From: CAVRZY01 sp963725415
GTDB lineage: Bacteria; Acidobacteriota; Terriglobia; Bryobacterales; Bryobacteraceae
Direction: 5' to 3'
Length of the DNA stretch: 26,704 nt
NCBI GenBank assembly: GCA_963725415.1
Contig: CAVRZY010000288.1
Location: 1 to 26,704, forward strand
Shown here: in pieces, positions 16,201 through 24,801 of the stretch
Layout: each line of letters starts with the position of its first letter
Position numbering within the stretch: position 1 is the first letter of the stretch
The notes under the pieces: generated by a model
Told to the model about the DNA's origin: nothing
The model's input: only the letters and a program-made list of their open reading frames with translations
Database searches by the model: none
Translations under genes and position numbers: made by a program

Positions 16201-17833
16201 GGTGGTGTGGACGCCGACTCTCAGCGTGAGCCCGTCGTCGCTGGCGTTTGTGGGGCTGGTAGGGGGAACAGCCCCGCTACCTCAGACGCTGGCGATCACG
16301 AATCTGGGAGGCGGGGTTTACAGTTGGACGGCGGCGGTGGCGACGGCCTCCGGGGGGAACTGGCTGAGGCTGGGCCAGACCAGCGGAAGCGGGGATGCGA
16401 ACGTGCAGGTGTCGGCGATCACCGCCGGGATGGTGGCAGGGACTTATCGTGGAGCGATTACTGTCTCGGCCAGCGGCCTAGCCGGCTCGCCGCAGACGAC
16501 CCAGGTGACCCTGGATCTGTCTGCGGGCGCGGTGATCGCGGCGGGACCGGCGGCACTGAGCTTCTCAGCTATGCGGGGTCAGGACGCAGCGCCGCAGACT
16601 CTGAGCCTGAGCAACGCCGGCGGCGGCATTCTCAGTTGGAGCGCCACGGCCTCGACCAGTTCCGGCGGGAACTGGCTGGTGGTCGAGCCGGCCAGTGGCA
16701 GCGGCAACGCCACGCTGCGGGTATCGGTGCGTTCGGCGTCCCTTCCGGATGGCGACTACCAGGGCGCCATTACGATCACGGCGGCGGGGGCTGTCAACTC
16801 GCCAATGGTGGTGGCCGTCTCATTGACCATTACCTGGCCGGTGCTGTTGCCGGGCGAGGGGATTGTGAACGCCGCCAGCTTTGCGCGCTCTTCTGCGATT
16901 GCTCCGGGCGAGTTTGTGTCGCTGTTCGGAAGCAACTTCACCGAGACTTGCTCGCTGGCTGGGGGCGCCACGAACCCGTGTCCCTTGGCGCAAGGATTCC
17001 CCTTACCCACGCAGCTTGGCTCGACCCGCGTTCTGTTCAACGGAATCGCGGCGCCCTTGCAGTTGGTGACGCCCAACCAGATCAATGCCGTGGTCCCCTT
17101 TGAACTGTCGTGGTCGCCGGTGACCGTGGTGGTGATCCGCGGGACAGCTTCGAGTCTGCCGGTCAGGGTCCCTCTGGCGAGCCAGGCCATGGGGATCCTA
17201 ACGGTACTGGGGAATGGGCAAGGGGCCGGGATCGTCCTGCACGCCGATGGCAGGCTGGTGAGCCGGTCAGCGCCGGTCGAGCCCGAGGAAGTGGTGGTGA
17301 TTTACTGCCTGGGGATGGGGCCGGTTTCGCCGCCGGTTCCCTCCGGGATGCCGCCCGGTTCAACGCTGTCGGAAACCACGATTCCCATGCGGGTGTTCTT
17401 CGATGGCAGCCAGGGCCGGATCCTGTTTTCGGGGCTGGCCCCGGGCTATGCGGGGCTTTACCAGATGAACCTTCAGGCGCCCTCTTTTCTGGCGCGACGT
17501 TATCCGCTGATGGTGGTGCAGAGCGAGCAGGCAACTTCCAATGAGGTCTCGGCGGGCGGCCCCAGTCTGATGGACGTGACGCCGAACACAGTCAAGGCGG
17601 GCAGCGACGCATCGGTTGTGCTACGAGGAATCAACCTGCCTGCCGGGGCTGCATTGCGAGTGCAGGGAGAGGACATCCCGGCGGTGGTGATCGACGGTCC
17701 TCTCCAAACTCTGACGGCCACGATTCCGGCGAGGCTGCTGGGGAGTGTGGGCGAGCTGGCCCTCACGGTGGTAGATCCGAATGCGCCGGGGGAGGCCCCC
17801 AGCAACGCGGTGTGGCTGGCAGTGAAGCCGTAG
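13277..17833 (+). CDS. Large secreted M36 (fungalysin-type) metalloprotease with Ig-like, PPC, BACON-like and Solibacter C-terminal domains
   Basis: This 1518-residue protein has a signal segment (FAFLLLACVAAWTAQ), then an FTP/PepSY-like propeptide (about 100-225). The M36 catalytic domain carries HEYSH at 499-503 and EGWSDFFGNSFF with the third zinc ligand E529. An Ig-like domain follows (about 683-770; LRYELTEGPPGMTIDPVSG). Two pre-peptidase C-terminal domains come next (about 774-865 and 868-975), each with GGSGDADLY or GGSGDVDLY. Then there are two BACON-like repeats (about 981-1081 and 1093-1184) sharing GGNWL. The TIGR03437 tail is at about 1191-1425 (GIVNAASFARS, VSLFGSNF, YQMNLQAP), and a terminal IPT/TIG-like domain runs to 1518. 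It should degrade extracellular protein; the tail probably serves surface attachment or matrix binding (inference). The ATG at 13277 has AGGGGG 4 bases upstream; ATG at 13304 or 13307 is possible. It converges on the GH42-like gene 19 bases away. Confidence 0.9.
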   Translation: MHRCATRKGMMVLVGRGKWRCFAFLLLACVAAWTAQEKREGSAASGSREVVREVRGTLPSQDWDIREVESRAIHRNREQEKTFLERREAALRAFREASAPGAGEEIRIVLNEFGLPKSFSRERGALSAPSQKAPEEIAREFLRAHSAILPFSPEEIENLSLTGKHQADGLTYLRFHQRVNGIRVFQGQVRITLNRAGQVVEAGVGSVIPQASLGRGPRLSPEEAVRAAYRTLGLEPPLALTLSEQGDGGRMLFRNPKGGNYNPIMVEATVFPMTAVEARLAYRVLLEIDGKNYYEILVDAEEGWLLLRHNLYRSAATGRVWKESPLKGPRELVVFPGGWLPSSGVLTTGNNVDAYLDADGDDRPDLGAAPGIQRGRAFSAAQQFDFPAGDGLTGQDPRNFKAASVTNLFYFVNVAHDYFYELGFTEAAGNFQEDNFGRGGLGNDSVRAEAQDPEEEDNSSFLTPPDGQRPRMQIGLWTLGTRRTSDDLDGAYSGQTVFHEYSHGVTDRLVGGPADVSCLMGTQSWAMAEGWSDFFGNSFFNDPVQDAYLSGDSVQGMRRHSYEGYPFTYEDLGNEGFEVHLDGEIWAAALWDLRKALGATMTDRLVVSALKLTPCSGTMIDARDAILAADRNINGGANRIKIWQVFARHGMGYSASGVDGDEWLGTVFTAAYDQPPDLQPGNRSPIVTSVPPGPPAMGGLYSYRVVASDPDGNYLRYELTEGPPGMTIDPVSGLIQWTAGFTGQRVKVTVSDAQGAKVVHGFLVIVDTPLRPGVPISISGSKWSSGLASVTVPPNTLALQVTLRGGSGDADLYLTDPDGDSYGRSLRFGNAETLTVAVPRAGEWRIEVQGYKDYAGVSLTASFPTPILVPANTTRSNLSGEEGSETLYRVAVPMGTTSLRISTSGGSGDVDLYVKRNQVPVCQTDEWVWVPCVYDLRSATNGNSEAVTVSFPQAGDWYINLSAFRAYDGVTLTVMVVWTPTLSVSPSSLAFVGLVGGTAPLPQTLAITNLGGGVYSWTAAVATASGGNWLRLGQTSGSGDANVQVSAITAGMVAGTYRGAITVSASGLAGSPQTTQVTLDLSAGAVIAAGPAALSFSAMRGQDAAPQTLSLSNAGGGILSWSATASTSSGGNWLVVEPASGSGNATLRVSVRSASLPDGDYQGAITITAAGAVNSPMVVAVSLTITWPVLLPGEGIVNAASFARSSAIAPGEFVSLFGSNFTETCSLAGGATNPCPLAQGFPLPTQLGSTRVLFNGIAAPLQLVTPNQINAVVPFELSWSPVTVVVIRGTASSLPVRVPLASQAMGILTVLGNGQGAGIVLHADGRLVSRSAPVEPEEVVVIYCLGMGPVSPPVPSGMPPGSTLSETTIPMRVFFDGSQGRILFSGLAPGYAGLYQMNLQAPSFLARRYPLMVVQSEQATSNEVSAGGPSLMDVTPNTVKAGSDASVVLRGINLPAGAALRVQGEDIPAVVIDGPLQTLTATIPARLLGSVGELALTVVDPNAPGEAPSNAVWLAVKP

Positions 17834-17852
17834 CGCGTGGCGGGAGGCGGAG

Positions 17853-20789
17853 CTACCGGACCTGGAGCAGGCGGGTTTCACCGGGCGCGAGCGAGAGTAG
17901 CTCCGCCGCCCTCAGCGACTGACCGCGACGCAGGTCGGTCATGGACTGCGGGGTGAAGGGGAATTCAAGCTTTGCTTCGACGGGCTGGTTGCCGTGATTC
18001 ACCAGGTAGAGCAGCCAGTCGCGGTCGCGGTGCACAGCGCGTCCTTCCAGCCTCCAGATGCGGCGGCCGGCGGCGTCTGAGACGCGGATGGGGCGAGTGA
18101 GCCGGACGGTCTCGAAAACACGATCGAGGAATTGGGCGTAGCTCTGGGGCTCGAGCGGGGTGGCCAGATAATAGAGCTCGCCACGTCCGACCGGCTGCTG
18201 GACGATGGCGGGCTTGCCGTCGGGGAAGCGGGCCATGACCGTTGCGCCGCTTGTGAGATCGAGAGTCTGCACGATGCCGCGCCCCTTCAGGGCCAGGGGC
18301 GGCGGGCCGGGCATGGTGATCTCGGTGCTGACCACGCTCTTCAAGGTCAGTGACTGGCGCAGGGTTTGGTCGTACTGCTGTTCCAGGGTGCCGGTCGGTG
18401 TCTCCGCGGGGGCGGTGGTTTTCAGCACCCGAATTCCCGCCTTTTCTAAAAAGTCTAAGGGGCGGAGATACTGGTCGGCCAGCAGCGATTCCGGAGAGAT
18501 GAGCAGATGGCCGCCCTGCTGGAGGTAATCGAGCAAGGCCTGCGCGACCTCCGGCGGAATATGCCTGGCGGCGGGGATCAGAATCAGTTTGTAGTCGCGC
18601 GCCCGTCCGGCCAGGATCTGTCTTTCGGAAATGAAGGTGGTGGCGGCGTCCAGGTACAGGCTGCCCTCGTAGAGGCGGCGCAGCTCGTCGAGGAAAGGCG
18701 TAGAGCTGGCGCGTTGCCACTGCGGCGCAATCTGGATGAGCGAGGTCTTCGAGTAGAGGATGGCGAGCTCGGGCCGGAGTGCGGCGAAGGCCGCGATTTC
18801 TCTGTTCAGGCGGCGGATGTCCAGGGCGACGCGCAATAACTCGTCCACGGCGCTGAGCGGCCAGCGCCAGCTATAGCCGATCGAGCTGGCAGTCACGCTG
18901 GGGAATTCGTTGCTGGGTTGCGCGGACCAGGAGAAAAGCTGCATGACCGACTTGCCGTGGAGAAAGTGCGGCAGCAGGTCCCGAACCTGTCCTGCCAGCT
19001 CGGGGTCAGCCAGGGCTATCTTGCCCCCGGAGAGTGCCCGGGCCAGGTCCACCCCCAGGGTCGAGCCACCGCCCTCGTGTAAGGCCACATCCGCCACCCG
19101 CTCGAAGATCTGTTCCTCGTCGATTCCGGAGGCGCCGTTGCTGCCAGCCAGCATGCTGTGGCTGCCCCCAGCGGTGATCGGAGTGTCCGGGTCCAGCTTG
19201 CGCATAGTGCGCTTGACCCAGGCCATGTGGTCGGTGAAGCGTTCCTGGTTGAAGCAGGCCCAATCGAACCACTGCGCACGGTTGGTGCCTGGCAGCGGGA
19301 CCGAGTTGCTGACCGGGGGCGCGGTGATCTGGTCGAAGCTCTCGAAGTTGGTCTTCCAACAGGCGTTGAGGTGGTCGATGGAAGAGTGCGTCTTTCGGAG
19401 CCATTGACGAAACATCTGCTGGCTGCGTTCGCAATAGCAGACGTATTGCAGCTCGTAGCCCATGATGTTGTAGAGCAAGTCGGCGTTTTTCATCCAGCGC
19501 GGAGCTTCGCGATCGATGTACTGCTCGATGGCTTGCTTGATGTGCGGGCTTTCCAGGCAGATGACGACCTCTTCGCGGCCGCCGCCCATGGACCAGCGAT
19601 CGCGGATCAGGTGGCCGCACCAGCCGTCCCAGCCCACGCGCCGGGCGTCGGGGTACTTCTTGAAAGCCTCATAGACGGGGGAGCTATCGACGGTCCAGCG
19701 CGAGCCGCCGCCGACGGTGTAGCTCTCGATGTGCTGCATGGGAGTGGCGAAGAAGCGGGTGAGCCTGGTGCTGGGCGAATGCAGGGACAGGACCAAGAGC
19801 GGCTCGCCTTCATCGTTCAGGAAGAAGCCGTCCTTCTGGCGGAGACCCCTCAGGCGGGGGTAGGGAGGCACCGAGGGCCGGCCCACCTGGGTATCGTCGA
19901 CATCGGACAGGCGCCGCGCGCCGGAGATGAGGCTCTCCAGTTCCAGGCGCGCCGAGCGGCAGGAGCTGCTGACGAAGTCGAACATCTCGCTTTTCGAGTG
20001 GTCGTTGTTGAACCAGGCTGCGAGCGGCCGGATGCCCAGGCCCAGCTCGGCCGTCACCAGCGGGATCTCCTGGTAGATGGTTTCCATTCCCATGGTCTGG
20101 GCGAAGCGGATGGTCTTCTCGAGGCGCTCCAGCTCCGTCTGAGCGGCCAGCCGCTTTTGTTTGACGGTATCCGATTCGGGGATGGCTTCGTGCGGGCCGA
20201 GTTGGTCGATATTGACGAAGCGGTCCCGGAGCACCAGGACTCCGTCTTCAGGCTTTCGGATGGAGGCGGTGGCCGCATTCTCCGCGCCCTGGACGAGCCG
20301 GACGTTATCCAGGTAGACGGTGACTGGGCGGTCGTGGCCGCGGGGACCGAGGACCAGGCGGCCTACCCGGTCCAGAGCCAGCTTGCGCTCTCCGGAGGAA
20401 ACCGTCATCTCGTTCAGGTCAACTTCGAGGTGGTTCATCCCGGGGATCAGGAAGACCCTGCGGTCGGCGATGTAGGCGGCTTCCTCGACCGCCGCCTCAT
20501 CGATGCGAAAACTGAGAATGACCGGACCGGGCTCGGGATTGTAGAGGTCGAGCAGCAGGCGGTCGTAGCCTCTCCAGTCGCCAGGCAGCTTGTCGGAGAC
20601 CAGGCTCTCGGGGAAAAGCGCCACTTTGAGAGACTGGCGGCCGTGCACCGCATGCTGGCTGGAAAGCGAAATGCGGCCGCTCCAATTTTTCAGCGAGGCG
20701 GGAGACTCGAAATCGTCGAGCACGGTTGTCTTGCCGGCAAAACTCAACAAGGGCAGGGAGAAGATGAGAAGGGCCAGAAGTTTCTGCAT
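17853..20789 (-). CDS. Exported GH42-like beta-galactosidase-type glycosidase with N-terminal jelly-roll domain
   Basis: This 978-residue protein begins with a signal peptide (MQKLLALLIFSLPLLSFAG). Residues 23-170 look like a carbohydrate-binding jelly roll (VLDDFESPASLKNWSG to VTVYLDNVRLVQG). The central part resembles the GH42/GH-A barrel: NIMGYELQYVCYCERSQQMF with candidate acid/base E446, then WFDWACFNQERF, MRKLDPDTPITAGG, and ALADPELAGQ with candidate nucleophile E597. A glutamine-amidotransferase-like domain follows (about 735-800; YKLILIPAARHIPPEVAQAL, GGHLLISPE), as in GH42 trimerisation domains, and then a C-terminal beta domain. It is longer than ordinary GH42 enzymes (about 650-700). 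Export suggests it removes galactosides or other sugars from external glycans; the substrate is unknown and both catalytic assignments are inference. It is the last gene of a three-gene operon, 3 bases after the preceding stop. Confidence 0.78.
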   Translation of the reverse strand: MQKLLALLIFSLPLLSFAGKTTVLDDFESPASLKNWSGRISLSSQHAVHGRQSLKVALFPESLVSDKLPGDWRGYDRLLLDLYNPEPGPVILSFRIDEAAVEEAAYIADRRVFLIPGMNHLEVDLNEMTVSSGERKLALDRVGRLVLGPRGHDRPVTVYLDNVRLVQGAENAATASIRKPEDGVLVLRDRFVNIDQLGPHEAIPESDTVKQKRLAAQTELERLEKTIRFAQTMGMETIYQEIPLVTAELGLGIRPLAAWFNNDHSKSEMFDFVSSSCRSARLELESLISGARRLSDVDDTQVGRPSVPPYPRLRGLRQKDGFFLNDEGEPLLVLSLHSPSTRLTRFFATPMQHIESYTVGGGSRWTVDSSPVYEAFKKYPDARRVGWDGWCGHLIRDRWSMGGGREEVVICLESPHIKQAIEQYIDREAPRWMKNADLLYNIMGYELQYVCYCERSQQMFRQWLRKTHSSIDHLNACWKTNFESFDQITAPPVSNSVPLPGTNRAQWFDWACFNQERFTDHMAWVKRTMRKLDPDTPITAGGSHSMLAGSNGASGIDEEQIFERVADVALHEGGGSTLGVDLARALSGGKIALADPELAGQVRDLLPHFLHGKSVMQLFSWSAQPSNEFPSVTASSIGYSWRWPLSAVDELLRVALDIRRLNREIAAFAALRPELAILYSKTSLIQIAPQWQRASSTPFLDELRRLYEGSLYLDAATTFISERQILAGRARDYKLILIPAARHIPPEVAQALLDYLQQGGHLLISPESLLADQYLRPLDFLEKAGIRVLKTTAPAETPTGTLEQQYDQTLRQSLTLKSVVSTEITMPGPPPLALKGRGIVQTLDLTSGATVMARFPDGKPAIVQQPVGRGELYYLATPLEPQSYAQFLDRVFETVRLTRPIRVSDAAGRRIWRLEGRAVHRDRDWLLYLVNHGNQPVEAKLEFPFTPQSMTDLRRGQSLRAAELLSLAPGETRLLQVR

Positions 20790-20792
20790 AGG

Positions 20793-22988
20793 TTACTTGT
20801 ACCAGTACTTAGTCAGCTCCGCCCAGCGACTTTGAGGGTAATTCTTGTGGAGCAACATGAAGGCGTCTTGGGAGTAGCGCGAGCTGTCCTTATCAGTGCA
20901 GCCGAAGCGTGTGGAGCGGACCGCCAGGTGAAGGGCTTCGGGAACCCGCGGGTCGGCTGGGTTTTTCCTCGCCCAGGAAAGGACGATCTCGCCGAGGTAG
21001 TTGGGGGCGGCGTCCAGCTCGAAAAGTTGCTTCCATTCCTGCTGGAAACGCGCTCTTTCGGCGTCGCTAAGGAACTCGGGAAAGGCGGGAGGGACATCTT
21101 TCTTGACTTGATCGTCGCGGCTGCTCCCGTACCTGAACAGAGCAGGACTATCCAGATCCTGGTCGAGGTGGAAGGAACACCACCAGTTATCTCGAAAGTC
21201 GTCGATGCCATCCAGTTGGGAACGCATCCCGACGCCGCTGTTCAGATAGGGTTTCATTCCGGGAAACTTCAGGAACAGATAGGCAGCGGCGAATCTTTTG
21301 GCCTCCGGATTAGTGGCGGAGAGGTACTCCTGGAGGTATGGTTTGAGCGCCGGATAAAGTTGTTCGAGATTGCGCGTGAGCGCCTGCGCGGTCTGGTGAT
21401 TGTCGAGAAGAATGGAGCGAGTCCAAGCGACGATCAGAACCTGGCGGCGGAGGTGGACCGGGAGTGCGCTGCTGTCAGCGGCGAGCTGCAGGGCAGCCAG
21501 CGGCAGGCCTTGATTGAGGACTTTGACGGAGTCGGCGTCGAAGAGGACCTCGGCTTTTGAGGGCGGCTGTGCGCTCCACTCGCCCATGTCGGCGATGCCC
21601 CCGGGGATACGCTGGGCAAATTGCAGAAAGTCCTGAAGGTTCTGGGCTAGCGACATGCGTTGCGCAAGGAAAAGGTTCAGGGAGGAGCGCGGGAGCGAGG
21701 CGTGCAGCTCCGGCAAGAGGGCATCCAGGGTGCGGCGGGCTCGGTCCTTTTCTCCGGCCCCGATGAGGAGCCGAAGACGGTGATAGGTGACAGTGGCGTA
21801 AGGCGGGGAATCGCGGGCGACTTTCTCAGCCACCTGGACCAGCTCAGGGACTTCAGGGCTGTCGGGATCGATCTTGGCAATCGCCGCCACGAGCCAGGGC
21901 AGAGCCTGAGTCTGGCGCCACTTCTCAAGGGCCTGCGGCAGGGCAGCTCGATCCTGACTCCGGAAGGCCACAATCCACTCGGCCAGACTGCCGGTCTCCC
22001 CCGAACCGCCGCTGTTGCCGCGCATCAGGTACTCGAAGTCGATGATGTTCTGGGACAGGTCCTGCACCTTGGCGGGATCGACCAGCGCCTGGGAGAGTTC
22101 GCGCAGCCGTTGAAGGGGATGCAGGCGCAGTTCGACGAAGCTCAAAAGCCGGGCGGCGGCAGGCTGGAACTGCTTGCGGCTGCCGTCATTCAGAACCGAG
22201 CGGAGTTGCGTTTCGGCCTGCTCGAGCACCTCTGGATTTGCTCCCAGCTCAGCCCGCAGGGTAGCTTTGCGGATCAAGGTTCGCGCGACCAGGTAAGGCG
22301 AGATGTCGCTCCAGGGCGAGGAGGAATCAGCCGCGATTTCCCGAAATCTCTTTTCGGCTTCCTCCAGATTGCCCGCGTAGAAGTAGGCGGCGGCGATCTG
22401 GTAAGCGCGATCCGCTTTCAACAGGGGAGGCAGCGTGGCCTCCGGGGGAGGGGGAATTGTCTCGCCTTTGGAGCAGTTTGAAAAGACGGCGTCCTGCGCT
22501 GCCACCCAACTCTTCACGCCGGGGTGATCCGGGCCGAAGGTCTTAAAGCGTTGCTCCAGAGTATTCGCCGCGGCGCGGAAAGCGTCCTCAGGGCAATTCA
22601 GGTAGTGTTCCCACTGGGACCCGGGAATCTGCCGATAGACATCAATGGCAGGCGCAGTGCCGACGCCGGGGACTTTGCTTCGAGCAACCTTCCATTCACC
22701 GGCTTCGGACAGCCCGGTCTGGGTGGGATTCAGCAGAGCTTTCTGTTCTTTCTGAGTAAGAGGTAGGCCGGAAAGGTAGCGATACCCGACAAACAGGTAC
22801 CTCCTGGCGTAGGTCGGGTGGATGACGCCTAACTCTCCGCCGATGTAGCGATCGAGGGTAATCCCTGGGGACTCGCGGTAAGTGAAGATCGCCTGAGGGA
22901 AGAAAGGCCCGCAGCTACGCAGGCGGGAGGGGGTCCAAAGGGTGAGTGCTATGAGAAGCACAATGAGCAGAGCTTGACGAGCTTTCAT
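20793..22988 (-). CDS. Large exported helical-repeat (TPR-like) protein of unknown function
   Basis: The 731-residue protein starts at ATG 22988 with AAGGAGG five bases or so upstream, overlapping the preceding stop as ATGA. A signal segment (QALLIVLLIALTLW) is followed by LRSCGPFFPQAIF; LRSC could be a lipobox, although arginine at -2 is unusual. The body is dominated by amphipathic helices. TPR-like pieces include AYQIAAAYFYAGNLEEAEKR (about 195-214) and short segments near 400-470, and the end EALHLAVRS..SRYSQDAFMLLHKNYPQS resembles a YfgC/BamD-type repeat. No catalytic motif was recognised. It probably works as a periplasmic or outer-membrane scaffold for its operon partners (inference from the context DUF3142 - this protein - GH42-like glycosidase). 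The family is not one I can name. Confidence 0.72.
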   Translation of the reverse strand: MKARQALLIVLLIALTLWTPSRLRSCGPFFPQAIFTYRESPGITLDRYIGGELGVIHPTYARRYLFVGYRYLSGLPLTQKEQKALLNPTQTGLSEAGEWKVARSKVPGVGTAPAIDVYRQIPGSQWEHYLNCPEDAFRAAANTLEQRFKTFGPDHPGVKSWVAAQDAVFSNCSKGETIPPPPEATLPPLLKADRAYQIAAAYFYAGNLEEAEKRFREIAADSSSPWSDISPYLVARTLIRKATLRAELGANPEVLEQAETQLRSVLNDGSRKQFQPAAARLLSFVELRLHPLQRLRELSQALVDPAKVQDLSQNIIDFEYLMRGNSGGSGETGSLAEWIVAFRSQDRAALPQALEKWRQTQALPWLVAAIAKIDPDSPEVPELVQVAEKVARDSPPYATVTYHRLRLLIGAGEKDRARRTLDALLPELHASLPRSSLNLFLAQRMSLAQNLQDFLQFAQRIPGGIADMGEWSAQPPSKAEVLFDADSVKVLNQGLPLAALQLAADSSALPVHLRRQVLIVAWTRSILLDNHQTAQALTRNLEQLYPALKPYLQEYLSATNPEAKRFAAAYLFLKFPGMKPYLNSGVGMRSQLDGIDDFRDNWWCSFHLDQDLDSPALFRYGSSRDDQVKKDVPPAFPEFLSDAERARFQQEWKQLFELDAAPNYLGEIVLSWARKNPADPRVPEALHLAVRSTRFGCTDKDSSRYSQDAFMLLHKNYPQSRWAELTKYWYK

Positions 22989-23833
22989 TGCCACCTCCTT
23001 GCACGCGTGAGGGCGTCGCCGGCCGACTGCGCGGACCAGGGGCGCGGGTTGAACACATAGATGCGGCGTCCGGCGGGCAGCCTGGGCAGCAGCTCATCGG
23101 TCGAGATGCCCAGGCTGAACCGGCAGATCTTGGGCCGGAAATCGTTACCGGAGGCCAGATAGCGCGCCACCCCATCGCCGTGTGTTCCCATTCGGAAGAG
23201 CATGGGCACTGCCTCATCCACGGGCAGATCAGAGATCCAATCATCATAAATACACCAGGACGCCAGGGCGGTGATAGAGAGCTTCACGGAAGGGGGCAAC
23301 CGCCGGCGCAAATTTTGCAGCAAGGTTCGATAAAAGGGGCGTTCGGAGGTGACCGCGTCGAAGTCGATCTGGATGGCGCAGAGCGTGGGTGCACTGGCGA
23401 GCTGCGCGATCTCCGCGGCGAGCGCGCTGGTTTGTTCAGGCGTCAGCCGGAGCGGTTCCGACCGCGCCGTCTCGATGCGCACCACAGCGATCACGGCAGT
23501 CTTTCCGGGCGCCTTGAAGGGCTGGAGACGGGGGCGGATGGTCACGGTCTGCCCTCGGAGAAGAATGGTCTTGACCAGAACCGCCACCCCCAGGTCACGC
23601 GAATCCAGAAAATCCAGATTTTCGGGGCGCTCCCAGGCCCACAAGAAGACCCGTGGATAGGCGGCCAGCGGATCTCCCAGGAAGCGGGGGCGGACTCGCT
23701 TCCAGACCAGGGAGGCCAGATTGACCACGAGAAACACACACAGCAGCGCGACCAGCGCGAGTAGCCAGGGCTTCCGGGAGGAGTGTAGGTGGATCTTCCG
23801 TCCAAATACGCGCATGCCGCAGGTCCGTCCCAT
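22985..23833 (-). CDS. DUF3142 family protein with N-terminal membrane anchor
   Basis: The frame encodes 282 residues. After a basic stretch, LLALVALLCVFLVVNLASLV (about 24-43) is a signal anchor. The rest fits DUF3142: YPRVFLWAWERPENLDFL, a GVAVLVKTILLRG strand, AVIAVVRIET, then LCAIQIDFDAVTSERPFY (about 151-168), LPPSVKLSITALASWCIYDD, DEAVPMLFRMG and GRRIYVFNPRPWS. The strand order and the IDFDA motif recall TIM-barrel glycosidases such as GH18, but no complete DXE motif is present, so enzyme activity is only a suggestion. ATG 23815 is an alternative start; neither has a clear ribosome site. The stop overlaps the next start (ATGA), making this the first gene of a tight operon. It is divergent from the EamA transporter gene, with about 50 bases between them. 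Confidence 0.75.
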   Translation of the reverse strand: MGRTCGMRVFGRKIHLHSSRKPWLLALVALLCVFLVVNLASLVWKRVRPRFLGDPLAAYPRVFLWAWERPENLDFLDSRDLGVAVLVKTILLRGQTVTIRPRLQPFKAPGKTAVIAVVRIETARSEPLRLTPEQTSALAAEIAQLASAPTLCAIQIDFDAVTSERPFYRTLLQNLRRRLPPSVKLSITALASWCIYDDWISDLPVDEAVPMLFRMGTHGDGVARYLASGNDFRPKICRFSLGISTDELLPRLPAGRRIYVFNPRPWSAQSAGDALTRARRWQ

Positions 23834-23882
23834 TACCAGCTTACGCTGTAGCGGCCAGCGGCTTCTTTGCTACCCTGAGACG

Positions 23883-24791
23883 TTGCGCCATCATCCGCTA
23901 TTCAAGGCTTACCTGGCTTTAGTTGCGGTGTGCTTCTTCTGGGGGACCACCTACCTGGGCATTCGCATGGCGCTGGAATCGTTTCCGCCGCTGCTGTTGG
24001 TGAGCCTGCGGTTCCTGGTTTCGGGAGCGGCGCTGCTGGGGGCGGCGCACCTGGCCGGGGCGCACGTGCCGAGAGGCCGGGAGCTGCTGACACCGGCGCT
24101 GACCGGGATCCTGGTGCTGGGGGTGGGGAACGCCTGTCTGACGTTTGCGGAACTCTGGATTCCGAGCGGCTTGGCGGCGTTGATCATCACGGTGTCGCCT
24201 TTTTGGATGGTGGGGATCGAGGCGCTGATGCCGGGGGGAGAGCGGCTGCATGCTCCCAGCATCGCGGGGATGGTGGTGGGGCTGAGTGGGGCGGCGCTGC
24301 TGGTGTCCGGGGATATCTCGGGCTACAGCTTCGGCGGCGCGGTGGTGAAGGGATTTGTGGTGCTGCAATTGGGGTGCGCCTGCTGGTCGTTCGGCTCGAT
24401 CTACCAGAGGCGGCAAATCACGCCGGTCCACCCGATTGTCACCGGGGCGATCCAGCAACTGGCCGCCGGGATGGTCTTTCTGCCTCCCGCCCTGCTGCTG
24501 CCCCAGCCTGCGGTGAATTGGAGCTTTCGCGGCGTGGCGGCAATCCTGTACCTGATGGTTTTCGGCTCGATTGTGGGCTACAGCGCCTACATTTACGCCC
24601 TGAGCCACCTGTCGGTGGCGGTGGTTTCGATCTACCCTTACATCAACCCGGTGGTGGCGGTTATCCTGGGATGGCTGTTCTACCGGGAGCCGTTCGGAGT
24701 GCGGGAGGCGGTGGCCATGGCGATCATTTTCGCGGGGGTGACGCTGGTGAAGGCATTCAGCCCAAGGAAGGCGCTAGGGGCTGAAGGCTGA
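23883..24791 (+). CDS. EamA/DMT-superfamily transporter
   Basis: This 302-residue protein has about ten hydrophobic helices in two EamA repeats. The first repeat begins at AYLALVAVCFFWGTTYLGIR, includes FPPLLLVSLRFLVSGAALLG and ends around LSGAALLVSGD. The second begins after GGAVVKGFVVLQLGCACWSF and contains FGSIVGYSAYIYALSHLSVA, SIYPYINPVVAVILGWLFYR and REAVAMAIIFAGVTLV. Members export or import small metabolites such as amino acids and their by-products across the inner membrane; the substrate cannot be read from the sequence. No ATG fits the N-terminus. The TTG at 23883 (RHHPLFKAYLAL follows) gives the usual family length, with only a weak GAG upstream. It converges on the zinc-ribbon gene 10 bases away. 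Confidence 0.85.
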   Translation: MRHHPLFKAYLALVAVCFFWGTTYLGIRMALESFPPLLLVSLRFLVSGAALLGAAHLAGAHVPRGRELLTPALTGILVLGVGNACLTFAELWIPSGLAALIITVSPFWMVGIEALMPGGERLHAPSIAGMVVGLSGAALLVSGDISGYSFGGAVVKGFVVLQLGCACWSFGSIYQRRQITPVHPIVTGAIQQLAAGMVFLPPALLLPQPAVNWSFRGVAAILYLMVFGSIVGYSAYIYALSHLSVAVVSIYPYINPVVAVILGWLFYREPFGVREAVAMAIIFAGVTLVKAFSPRKALGAEG

Positions 24792-24801
24792 CGGCGGCCG
24801 T

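Noticed and set aside
19158..21560. An 800-codon open frame on the plus strand
   Set aside because: It runs antisense across two well-supported minus-strand genes (GH42-like and helical-repeat), lacks a ribosome site and has the composition of a GC-rich shadow frame.
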